Assembly (NCBI GenBank): GCA_031538895.1
Contig: JAVKLU010000055.1
Location: forward strand, 1 to 44,617
DNA length: 44,617 bases
Direction: 5' to 3'
Origin: JAVKLU01 sp031538895
GTDB taxonomy: Bacteria; Pseudomonadota; Gammaproteobacteria; Burkholderiales; Burkholderiaceae
The notes beneath the pieces are model-generated. The model made no database searches and was not told the origin of the DNA. It was given only the letters and a program-made list of their open reading frames with translations. Of the stretch, positions 8,893-16,111 are shown in pieces. The position numbers and the translations under genes were made by a program. The stretch's first letter is position 1; each line of letters starts with the position of its first letter.

Positions 8893-10116
8893 TTACTTCA
8901 ACGGGGCCGGACTAAGCTCTTTTGCCAAAACACAGCGGTACGCTAAATAAATCGCGATCAACAAAAATCCAATCGCGACATAACCCGCGCGCGAATAATT
9001 TTCCAAGTGACCCATGGCGTCTTGATGAACAATTGCGCCCGCTAACAGGCTCGCTAAACCCATTGAAATTTGTTCAATACTGGTTTGCACGCTCATAAAC
9101 CCGCCACGCATCGCGGTCTGCGGCACTAAAGAAAGTAAGGTTTGCGAAGGCACAGTGCGGCCGGACATCGCGACAAAAAATGTCGTCGTCAAAGTCAAAG
9201 CGATCCAGAGCGGAACCACCGGTAAATGGGTGATTAACAGCAAGGGAATAATCGACAACAAGGCACTGATCGTGAATACTTTACGCACGCCGACACGATC
9301 GGCCAAACGTCCAATTGCCCGCGATACCAATAAGGACGCGATGCCGCCAAACAAATAAATATAGGCCAAGTGATCCGTATCAATCCCTACGTTTTTCGCC
9401 ATGTACAGCGCGATAAAAGGAATGACTGTAAACGCGCCCAAAATCACGCAGGCCGAAAATAAGAATGGCGCTCGATGTCGCGGCTCGGACACAATCATCC
9501 AAAACTGCGCCAGCGCACTGCGCGAATGCACATCGCCTTGCTTTAACTGAGGCAAAAATCGACGTGCTAAAAAGATCACCACAATGGTGCACAAAACCAC
9601 GAATAAAAACGCCGCACGCCAGGAATATATTCCCGCATTCGCGGCAATTGATAAACCCACAGGAACGCCAAAAACACTGGCCGCAGCAAACCCCAACATC
9701 ACTTGCCCCATCGCCAAACCGCGACGTTCTGGCGGAATCGCATCAGCCACCAAAGTTTTTACCATCACGCCCAGAAGGCCGCCTGAAGCACCTGCCAGCG
9801 CACGCGCCAATACTAAAAAAATAAAATTCGGCACAATCACACACGCCAAAGTGGCCGCTGCAAAAATACCCAATACCACAAAAAATAAACGACGACGATT
9901 AAATCGATCAATGATTCCGCCCATCCCGATGCCGCACAAGGCCGCGCTGATCGCGTAGACCGAAACCAAAAGACTGAAAGTGCCAACACTAATTCCAAAC
10001 TCAGCAATCAAATAAGGAGATAGAGGCATCAAGATCATGAAATCAAGAATATGCACAAAATTTACGGAACTCAAGGTCCGTAATAACCACTTTTCTTGAT
10101 GTGACGTCAAACCCAT
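8893..10116 (-). CDS. MFS transporter
   Basis: This 407-residue major facilitator superfamily protein has about twelve hydrophobic segments. The motif-A loop after the second helix reads GMGGIIDRFNRRRLF, and the matching loop in the second half reads GRLADRVGVRKVF. The opening NFVHILDFMILMPLSPYL is typical of drug/sugar-efflux-type MFS proteins in proteobacteria. The substrate cannot be inferred. The ATG at 10114-10116 is the only good start. It is co-directional with secA but separated by 122 bases, so a shared transcript is uncertain. Confidence 0.88.
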   Translation of the reverse strand: MGLTSHQEKWLLRTLSSVNFVHILDFMILMPLSPYLIAEFGISVGTFSLLVSVYAISAALCGIGMGGIIDRFNRRRLFFVVLGIFAAATLACVIVPNFIFLVLARALAGASGGLLGVMVKTLVADAIPPERRGLAMGQVMLGFAAASVFGVPVGLSIAANAGIYSWRAAFLFVVLCTIVVIFLARRFLPQLKQGDVHSRSALAQFWMIVSEPRHRAPFLFSACVILGAFTVIPFIALYMAKNVGIDTDHLAYIYLFGGIASLLVSRAIGRLADRVGVRKVFTISALLSIIPLLLITHLPVVPLWIALTLTTTFFVAMSGRTVPSQTLLSLVPQTAMRGGFMSVQTSIEQISMGLASLLAGAIVHQDAMGHLENYSRAGYVAIGFLLIAIYLAYRCVLAKELSPAPLK

Positions 10117-10283
10117 ATCGATAATTTAAAAAAAGAGCGAGACTATAGTTGATTGCGCTGTAAAGCGTAAATGAAGGGTCCACAGACAGGCCGCGCACGG
10201 TCATGGCATCCGTCATGCATTTGCAGCGCCCACCGCAAGCACTGATTGAAGTCTTAGATGCCCTGTTTGCAGGCGTCTAAGAG
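10117..10283. other. Intergenic gap with terminator-like hairpin
   Basis: The gap marks the left boundary of the 10284-13383 segment. Three bases beyond the stop of the heavy-metal-domain gene, 10253-10281 forms a hairpin (CTTAGATGCCCTG against CAGGCGTCTAAG, short TTTG loop) that may end that minus-strand transcript, although no U-run follows. A short plus-strand open frame ending at 10280 overlaps it and is probably chance. Confidence 0.45.
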
Positions 10284-10565
10284 TTAGGACATGCGCCCGA
10301 TGGAGCAGCTCACAAATGACTTTGCGTTGATCAAGCCAGCTTCTAAGCCAGCGACGCTGCCGTGCTCGGGGTAGCCCATGGATTTGAGCTTGGCAATCAG
10401 GGGCTCGCGTAACAATTCATCTGCTGTGACGCTGATGAGTTGTTGTTCGCGGTCGATCACGATGTTTGAAACACCCTCCATGCTTTCCAAACCTTTGACG
10501 ATGGACTTTTCGCAGCCACCGCATTTGATGTTTTCCACATGCACTTGAATTTGATTGACGGTCAT
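10284..10565 (-). CDS. Heavy-metal-associated (HMA) domain protein with CxxC motif
   Basis: The 93-residue protein starts MTVNQIQVHVENIKCGGCEKS; the KCGGC pair at about residues 14-18 is the metal-binding CxxC of CopZ/HMA domains. A beta-alpha-beta-beta-alpha-beta pattern (VSNIVIDREQQLISVTAD, LIAKLKSMGYPE) fits the ferredoxin-like fold. The tail of about 25 residues after GYPE, with another Cys, is longer than in simple copper chaperones. It begins 12 bases after the DUF4395 stop, so the two are an operon. A metal-carrying or metal-sensing role is a family inference; the ion is unknown. Confidence 0.8.
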   Translation of the reverse strand: MTVNQIQVHVENIKCGGCEKSIVKGLESMEGVSNIVIDREQQLISVTADELLREPLIAKLKSMGYPEHGSVAGLEAGLINAKSFVSCSIGRMS

Positions 10566-10577
10566 ACGAACTTCTTT

Positions 10578-11318
10578 TTACCGACATCCATTGTGTAATT
10601 TCCATTGCGGCTCGTGGCCGATTTTTTTAGCGAACTCGGGCACTTTGCAGCGCTCGGCTTCGGCAGGGTCTTGTGGTGCTGCCACATCGACGGCGGCATG
10701 TGGCTCAATGGGATGGCCATTCACCCAGCCCGTCACATTAAACACCACCACCAAAAACACAGCCAACACCGCACCTTGCACCCATGTGTCACCCGCGCCG
10801 GGCGTTGGGTTGTAACCGCACACATTGCCTGGGCACAGCTCAACCTTGTTGCGGCTCAACAAGTCGTACAACTTGCAGCCAATGCAAATGCCAAACGACG
10901 GCTCAAAAAACATCAACAACAAACAAGTGCCGCACACCACCATGTTGATGGGGCCAATCACGCCTTTGATGACAATCAAATACAGCATCAGCAAAGCCAG
11001 CACAAAGCCAATGGCCCATGCAAATCGCTTTTGAGGTGCGCCCACGTACTCGGGCGCTTGCTTGCGAACCACCCACTGCCCAAGAATCAGACTGGGTGAA
11101 AACTTCGGATTCACAAAAATGCGCAAGGTGAAGTCAATCAAAAACGCCACCACGAACACGCGGGTAGGCACAAAGTTGCCCAGCAGCATCGCGTTCATGA
11201 ACGTGACCATGGCAAAGAAAAACAAAATGCCTGCGGCGGCACGCACAGCGCGCTCATTGAGCACAGGTACGTTGTAGCCGGGTATGCGTTCGCCGAATTG
11301 AAAAAATACATTTGACAT
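10578..11318 (-). CDS. DUF4395-domain membrane protein
   Basis: The 246-residue protein starts MSNVFFQFGERIPGYNVPVL. The start at 11316-11318 is supported by an AAGGGGG ribosome-binding site a few bases upstream. Around four hydrophobic segments follow, including a VVCGTCLLLMFF and GICIGCKLYDLL pair whose two CxxC motifs are typical of DUF4395. The tail contains a further membrane segment (AVLAVFLVVVFNVTGW) and a soluble Cys-containing end (ERCKVPEFAKKIG). The family has no firm function; the CxxC pairs and the following HMA protein suggest thiol, metal or sulfur handling, which is inference. An in-frame extension upstream reads through an AraC-type remnant and is rejected as the start. Confidence 0.8.
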   Translation of the reverse strand: MSNVFFQFGERIPGYNVPVLNERAVRAAAGILFFFAMVTFMNAMLLGNFVPTRVFVVAFLIDFTLRIFVNPKFSPSLILGQWVVRKQAPEYVGAPQKRFAWAIGFVLALLMLYLIVIKGVIGPINMVVCGTCLLLMFFEPSFGICIGCKLYDLLSRNKVELCPGNVCGYNPTPGAGDTWVQGAVLAVFLVVVFNVTGWVNGHPIEPHAAVDVAAPQDPAEAERCKVPEFAKKIGHEPQWKLHNGCR

Positions 11319-11682
11319 GTGTGCCCCCTTAATAAATTGAAACGGATAACTGTAAAGTTCCGTGCGATCATATACCGCGCCAACACGCCAAACCAAGGCC
11401 GGCAGTGTCATTCGCGGTGGATGGGCCCTGTTGAGATCAACTCCCTCAGTGGCGGCCAATGGTGGCAGCGCAGGGGTGGCTGGCGTTCGGTGCAGTTGAC
11501 GAAACTCTGCTGGTGACAAGCCAGTCCAACGGCGGAACGCTCGGCGCTGGGGATTGAAAACGAACTCGGTCAACGCCGCGCGGCGAATGGCGGCGAATGC
11601 ACAGGTTCAGCTCGATGGGCGTCTGACCGAGGGGCTGCGGTTTATCGGACATAATCAGGTTTTACTTTAAAAATTATGAGAC
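11319..11682. other. Divergent intergenic region between DUF4395 gene and TPP enzyme
   Basis: Apart from the AraC-type fragment (11484-11597), this 364-base stretch must hold promoters for the leftward DUF4395/HMA pair and the rightward TPP enzyme. An AT-rich run (TTTTACTTTAAAAATTATGAG) lies directly before the TPP enzyme ATG, without a clear Shine-Dalgarno. I see no palindromic operator strong enough to name. Confidence 0.4.
11484..11597 (-). pseudogene. AraC-type regulator C-terminal fragment
   Basis: On the minus strand the frame reads AFAAIRRAALTEFVFNPQ and then RRAFRRWTGLSPAEFRQLHR. The AFRRWTGLSPAEFR part matches the end of the second helix-turn-helix in AraC-family regulators (compare the common SRAFRRWTGxSPxxYR). 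No N-terminal domain or first HTH lies upstream, and a stop interrupts the frame just before it. I read it as a decayed piece of a regulator lying between two divergent genes, not as part of the DUF4395 protein. Confidence 0.45.
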
Positions 11683-13383
11683 ATGACTTCAAAAATTGCC
11701 GGCCATTTGTTAGTTGAGTGCCTTTTGGCCCAAGGTGTGACCCATGCTTTTGGCGTACCGGGCGAGAGTTTTCTGGCGGTGCTAGACGGTTTTCACCGCT
11801 ACAAACAGCAACTCACTTTTGTGACTTGTCGCCAAGAGGGCGGGGCGGCCTTTATGGCCGAAGCCCAAGGTAAGCTCACCGGCCGCCCTGGCATCTGTTT
11901 TGTCACGCGAGGCCCCGGTGCCACCAATGCGTCCATTGGTGTGCACACCGCGTTTCAGGACTCCACCCCGATGGTGCTGTTTGTTGGCGACGTGGCCAGC
12001 GAGACCCGCGACCGAGAAGCCTTTCAAGAGATGGACTACACCCATTTCTTTGGACCCTCAACCAAGGGCATGGCCAAGCGGGTGGAGCGCGTGGACGATC
12101 CGGAGCGTTTGCCCGAATATGTGGCCAGGGCCTTTGCCACTGCCATGAATGGCCGCCCCGGTCCCGTCGTGCTGGTACTCCCCGAAGACATGTTGATCCG
12201 CCCCGTTAAAGCGCAGGCATTGGCCCGGGTCGAGCCGGTACAAACTTGGAGCGATCCGGCGGCCTTACGCACGCTGCGCGACATGCTGCTGGCGTCTCGA
12301 AAGCCCTTGGTGATTGCGGGCGGCGGCGGCTGGACACCGACAGCCGCTCAAGCCTTGCAACGTTTTGCTGAAAACTGGCAATTGCCGGTGGCCAATGCCT
12401 TCCGTTTTCAGGATACTTTTGACAATCACCACCCGCAGTATGCGGGCGATGTCGGTATTGGTATTGGCCCCGATCTGGCCCAGTGCGTGCGTGAGTCGGA
12501 TCTGATTTTGGCCATTGGCCCACGTTTGGGAGAAATGACAACGGGGGGCTATACCTTGTTGCAAGCGCCCAAACCTGTTCAAAAATTGGTGCACATCCAC
12601 AGTAGTGCTGAAGAGTTGAACCGTGTTTATCAGGCCGACTTGGCCATTCACGCCACCATGAACGCGGCTGCATGTAGCCTCGAAGCATTGAGCGCACCGT
12701 CTGCGCTTCCTTGGCTCCAATGGAGCGGACAAGCACACCGGGGTTATTTGAAAAATCTGCAACCCCAAAGTCTTCCCGGCGATGTGGACATGCCCGAAAT
12801 CGTGGCCATGCTGCAAAAGCATTTGCCTGCGGATGCTCTGGTGACCAATGGAGCGGGAAATTTTGCCGGCTGGATGCACCGTTTTTTCAAGCACCATGGT
12901 CTGGCCAAGGGCCACAAAACACAATTGGCCCCGACCGTTGGCGCCATGGGTTATGGCGTCCCCGCAGGCATCGCCGCCAATTTATTGACCGGGCGAGTGG
13001 CTTTCACCATCGCTGGGGATGGTGATTTTTTGATGAACGGTCAAGAGCTTGCAACCGCGGTCCTGCATGGTGGCAAAAGCATTATTGTGGTTTTGAACAA
13101 CGGCATGTACGGCACGATCCGCATGCACCAAGAGCGCGAGTACCCCACGCACACGACCGGCACGCAGTTGAAAAACCCTGACTTTGTCGCTTTGGCACGG
13201 GCCTATGGTTATGTCGGCGTTCACATCCAGAGGACGGCTCAATTTGAGGCCGCTTTGCTAGAGGCTTTGGCGCGACCAGAGGGGACCTTGATCGAAATCA
13301 CACTCGACCCCGAAGTGATCACGACGCGGGGCACTTTGCAGGCCATCACCCAAGCTGCATTGGTTAAGGTGGCACATTCATGA
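11683..13383 (+). CDS. Thiamine-diphosphate-dependent enzyme (acetolactate-synthase-like)
   Basis: The 566-residue protein has the three-domain layout of the acetolactate synthase/benzoylformate decarboxylase superfamily. The N-terminal PYR domain shows FGVPGESFLAVLD and TCRQEGGAAFMAEAQGK, whose Glu near residue 50 activates ThDP. A central domain runs from about residue 195 to 330. The C-terminal PP domain has AMGYGVPAGIAANL and a ThDP/Mg motif of GDGDFLMNGQEL with LNNGMYG downstream (about residues 444-475). The reaction could be acetolactate synthesis or decarboxylation of another 2-oxo acid; no ilvN-type regulatory subunit follows, so a simple biosynthetic ALS role is doubtful. The gene is monocistronic, and its style looks more GC-rich than the neighbouring genes. 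Confidence 0.85.
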   Translation: MTSKIAGHLLVECLLAQGVTHAFGVPGESFLAVLDGFHRYKQQLTFVTCRQEGGAAFMAEAQGKLTGRPGICFVTRGPGATNASIGVHTAFQDSTPMVLFVGDVASETRDREAFQEMDYTHFFGPSTKGMAKRVERVDDPERLPEYVARAFATAMNGRPGPVVLVLPEDMLIRPVKAQALARVEPVQTWSDPAALRTLRDMLLASRKPLVIAGGGGWTPTAAQALQRFAENWQLPVANAFRFQDTFDNHHPQYAGDVGIGIGPDLAQCVRESDLILAIGPRLGEMTTGGYTLLQAPKPVQKLVHIHSSAEELNRVYQADLAIHATMNAAACSLEALSAPSALPWLQWSGQAHRGYLKNLQPQSLPGDVDMPEIVAMLQKHLPADALVTNGAGNFAGWMHRFFKHHGLAKGHKTQLAPTVGAMGYGVPAGIAANLLTGRVAFTIAGDGDFLMNGQELATAVLHGGKSIIVVLNNGMYGTIRMHQEREYPTHTTGTQLKNPDFVALARAYGYVGVHIQRTAQFEAALLEALARPEGTLIEITLDPEVITTRGTLQAITQAALVKVAHS

Positions 13384-13568
13384 TCAGAGGACACTTGCGG
13401 GTGTGCTTTGAGACAAACGTAAAAAAACCGTCAAAGCCCCAGTAATCGGGCGGATATCTGCCCTGTAGGGGATTCTCTCGCATAGAATCATCCACCGCTC
13501 GCATCATAGTGGTGCAACGCTGACCGATTTTCAACCGCTTCATTTTCAACTTTTTTAGGAGTCAATCA
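13384..13568. other. Intergenic leader with two small hairpins
   Basis: The 185 bases hold a near-palindrome GGGCGGATATCTGCCC and, shortly after, a hairpin with GATTCT/AGAATC arms and a 7-base loop. The next gene has a good Shine-Dalgarno (TTAGGAGTCAATCA before the ATG). Nothing here can be named as an RNA family. Confidence 0.35.
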
Positions 13569-14144
13569 ATGAGCTTTATTCTTCAATCTTTGGGTAAAAC
13601 TGTTTTAGCAAGCTTGGCCTTGCTGGTGCTTTTAATCGTCGTTTTGGGACAAAATTTTGCAAATGCTTATTTAGCACTATTAACCTCGACACACGTCATC
13701 TGCGGCGTCATGTGGATAGGTTTGTTGTGGTATTTCAATTTTGTGCAAATTCCATCGATGCCAAAAATTCCAGCGGAACAAAAACCTGCCATCAGTAAAG
13801 TCATTGCCCCAACGGCATTATTTTGGTTTCGTTATGGCGCGCTCGCGACAGTGATCAGCGGCTTGTGGTTAATGTTCGCCATGGGCTATTCGCACACCGC
13901 GTTTTTACTCACCGATCCAGGTAGTCGTTTTATCGGTATTGGAATGTGGATGGGCTTAATCATGGCCTTCAACGTCTGGCTCATCATTTGGCCGAATCAG
14001 AAAAAAGCTTTGGGCATCGTTGCGACTGAAGCCTCTGAACAAGCCAAAGCCGGACGCATCGCAATGTTGACCTCGCGGGTCAATACGATGTTATCGATCC
14101 CGATGTTGGTTTGCATGGTGGCACAACGTTTTGGTGGTCTGTAA
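13569..14144 (+). CDS. Urate-hydroxylase-N-domain-like membrane protein
   Basis: This 191-residue membrane protein has about five hydrophobic segments. It carries THVICGVMWIGLLWYFNF near residue 41 and ends with RVNTMLSIPMLVCMVAQRF. That end resembles the N-terminal membrane region of PuuD-type urate hydroxylases (SRxNTxLSxPMLxxM), a domain also found alone in many betaproteobacteria. The C-terminal cytochrome c domain of PuuD is absent, so urate oxidation should not be assumed. An AGGAG site precedes the ATG at good spacing. It is monocistronic between the TPP enzyme and the R-M cassette. Confidence 0.7.
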   Translation: MSFILQSLGKTVLASLALLVLLIVVLGQNFANAYLALLTSTHVICGVMWIGLLWYFNFVQIPSMPKIPAEQKPAISKVIAPTALFWFRYGALATVISGLWLMFAMGYSHTAFLLTDPGSRFIGIGMWMGLIMAFNVWLIIWPNQKKALGIVATEASEQAKAGRIAMLTSRVNTMLSIPMLVCMVAQRFGGL

Positions 14145-14260
14145 AAACGCACTAAAAACCAATCTCGCAAAGAGTTGCTGAATCACGCACGCAAGAATGA
14201 CATCAATAGTGAAATTATTTTTGTACGCGTGATTCATCAAACTATGATGAACTAAAGCCT
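14145..14260. promoter_or_regulatory. R-M cassette upstream region with 10-bp inverted repeat
   Basis: TGAATCACGC at 14179-14188 is matched by its exact reverse complement GCGTGATTCA at 14227-14236, with 38 bases between. The arms lie just before the methyltransferase start. They could be an operator for autoregulation or the remnant of a terminator after the upstream gene; the sequence does not decide. Confidence 0.4.
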
Positions 14261-15136
14261 ATGATTGAAAACAGTCGAAGAGGAAAAAAAAGCGACAGAA
14301 ATCATCGATCATCTTTTCAATTAAGGCTTGAAATAAACGTACCAGTCGAAACAATGCTCAAGACAAAGGCTGTCGAGAAAATCAGAAATACGTTCATCTG
14401 TGGCGACTCTGTTACCGAGATGAAAAAATTGCCTAACTCGTGCTTAGACCTTGTCGTCACTTCTCCTCCTTACAACTTGAAAAACTCTACAGGCAACGGA
14501 ATGAAAGACGGTCGGGGTGGTAAATGGGCGAACGCAAGTCTTATCAATGGCTACTCACATCACAACGACTGTATGGAGCACGACGAATATGTCGCTTGGC
14601 AAAGAGATGCTTTGACAGAAATGTTCAGGCTCATCAAAGACGACGGGGCTATCTTTTACAACCACAAATGGCGTGTTCAGGGTGGATTGCTTCAAGACAG
14701 ACAAGACATAGTCAAAGATTTTCCAGTCCGTCAAATCATCATCTGGAAACGCTCAGGAGGTATCAACTTCAACAAGGGTTATTTTTTGCCAACATACGAA
14801 GTGATTTATCTCATCGCAAAGCCTAAATTTGTTCTCGCAAAAGGAGCACAGTCGCACGGCGATGTTTGGACATTCAATCAAGAAATGAAGAACACTCATC
14901 CTGCTCCGTTTCCTGTCGCACTTATCGAGCGAATCATCGGAAGCACAAATGCTCAACTCATTCTTGATCCGTTTATGGGTTCAGGAACAACAGCAGTTGC
15001 GGCAAAACGATTAAGTCGAGACTTCGTTGGAATCGACATTTCGCCTGAGTATGTTGAAATGGCTAAGAAACGCATTGCGAGTGAATGGTTCACTTTGGCT
15101 GACGATGACAGAAACTTGCGATTGGCGGGCATTTGA
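14261..15136 (+). CDS. DNA amino-methyltransferase of the R-M cassette (probable N4-cytosine type)
   Basis: The protein has the motifs of an SAM-dependent amino-DNA methyltransferase. TSPPYNLKN (motif IV, about residue 66) precedes DPFMGSGTTAVAA (motif I, about residue 237), the beta-class order. SPPY, rather than DPPY, and the MvaI/BcnI-type partner both point to N4-methylcytosine, but N6-adenine cannot be excluded. The region between the motifs would hold target recognition. The ATG at 14261 gives 291 residues; a second ATG at 14354 (MLKTKAVEKI) gives a tighter N-terminus and is a serious alternative, because the first 30 residues are basic and not conserved-looking. Arginine AGA codons are frequent, unlike the flanking genes. 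The stop overlaps the endonuclease ATG. Confidence 0.9.
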   Translation: MIENSRRGKKSDRNHRSSFQLRLEINVPVETMLKTKAVEKIRNTFICGDSVTEMKKLPNSCLDLVVTSPPYNLKNSTGNGMKDGRGGKWANASLINGYSHHNDCMEHDEYVAWQRDALTEMFRLIKDDGAIFYNHKWRVQGGLLQDRQDIVKDFPVRQIIIWKRSGGINFNKGYFLPTYEVIYLIAKPKFVLAKGAQSHGDVWTFNQEMKNTHPAPFPVALIERIIGSTNAQLILDPFMGSGTTAVAAKRLSRDFVGIDISPEYVEMAKKRIASEWFTLADDDRNLRLAGI

Positions 15137-15918
15137 TGAAAACATACACAAAAGAGAGTCTCATTAAGGCGTTGAAAGAGATTCGAGATAAAGGCTGGAT
15201 TGAAAGTCATCGACAAAGCAATGCTGGTGGCGTTGGAAACACGATTGAAGACTTGCTCGGTATTAAAGAAAACAACTTGCCAATCCCAAATGCGGCTGAA
15301 TGGGAGTTAAAAGCACAGCGTATCGATACGACTTCTTTGACAACACTGTTTCACTCTGAACCGTCGCCGACAGCACTTCGATTCGTTCCGCAGATTCTTC
15401 TTCCGAAGTTTGGCTGGCAACACAAAGAAGCAGGGAAAAAGTATGGCGAAGATGAAAAGTCGTTTCGTCAGACTATCAATGCGAATGGGTTCTCAGACAG
15501 GGGATTCAAAGTCAAAATCGATAAAGAAGATAGAAAGATTCTTGTCGTCTTTGACGCTGAACAGGTTGATTCAAAGCACGAGCAATGGCTCGATTCAGTC
15601 CGGCAGAGAACATGTCAAAAAGGACTTGAAATCTTTCCGTATTGGGGATTCGATGATTTATTTCACAAAGTAGGCACCAAACTTCATAACTGCTTTTACT
15701 TGGGAGCAAGAATGAAAAAAGAGGGCGGGAAAGAGTTTTTTCACTACACAGAAATCTTGATGCTGAAACAACTGTCTCAGAGCAAGTTTGTCAAAGCAAT
15801 CGAATCTGGCAATGTGTATGTCGATTTCGACGCTCGGACTGGGCACAATCACGGCACTAAGTTCAGAATCAAGCAGTCAATCATTTCGTCTCTATACGCT
15901 GAGACAACTGTTTTATAA
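15136..15918 (+). CDS. MvaI/BcnI-family restriction endonuclease
   Basis: This 260-residue protein resembles the MvaI/BcnI family of monomeric type II endonucleases. The characteristic block is GGVGNTIEDLLGI (about residues 31-43) followed by AAEWELKAQR (about 53-62), whose E-x-K with the upstream Asp forms the PD-(D/E)xK active site. Known members cut CCWGG or CCSGG; the target here is unknown. The ATG at 15136-15138 overlaps the methyltransferase stop (TGATG), which ensures that modification is made first and expression is coupled. A preceding in-frame TTG is less likely. A terminator-like hairpin follows, closing the two-gene cassette. Confidence 0.88.
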   Translation: MKTYTKESLIKALKEIRDKGWIESHRQSNAGGVGNTIEDLLGIKENNLPIPNAAEWELKAQRIDTTSLTTLFHSEPSPTALRFVPQILLPKFGWQHKEAGKKYGEDEKSFRQTINANGFSDRGFKVKIDKEDRKILVVFDAEQVDSKHEQWLDSVRQRTCQKGLEIFPYWGFDDLFHKVGTKLHNCFYLGARMKKEGGKEFFHYTEILMLKQLSQSKFVKAIESGNVYVDFDARTGHNHGTKFRIKQSIISSLYAETTVL

Positions 15919-15930
15919 GCGCTTGAGAAG

Positions 15931-15970
15931 ACTTGCTTCAAACTCTCGTTAAGCAAGTAAGTTTATTTTT
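15931..15970 (+). terminator. Rho-independent terminator after the R-M cassette
   Basis: ACTTGCTT (15931-15938) pairs with AAGCAAGT (15951-15958) across a 12-base loop, followed by AAGTTTATTTTTT. It lies 13 bases after the endonuclease stop. Confidence 0.65.
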
Positions 15971-15972
15971 TG

Positions 15973-16111
15973 GGACACTCTCAACAATCGATCTGGCCGC
16001 TTGGATGGGGCTTTGACTTGTCTTTAAGTGCTCAAAAATCAGTTTGTCTTGATATATCTAGTGTTGCACTTCAATTTAGAGTCCATCAAACTAAACGGTA
16101 TCAGTTTCTGG
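15973..16111. other. Intergenic space between convergent R-M cassette and pabB-pabC
   Basis: About 140 bases between two convergent transcription units. I see no gene, RNA or terminator for the leftward gene here beyond the one noted on the plus strand. It may include the junction of the inserted cassette. Confidence 0.3.

Noticed and set aside
10203..10280. Short plus-strand frame ending in a hydrophobic helix-like stretch
   Set aside because: It looks protein-like at its end, but it is only 25 codons from its ATG and overlaps the hairpin after the HMA gene; I cannot assign it to a family.
11574..11652. MSDKPQPLGQTPIELN-like start of a minus-strand frame upstream of the AraC fragment
   Set aside because: It might be the start of the same decayed gene, but its frame differs and no domain is recognisable.
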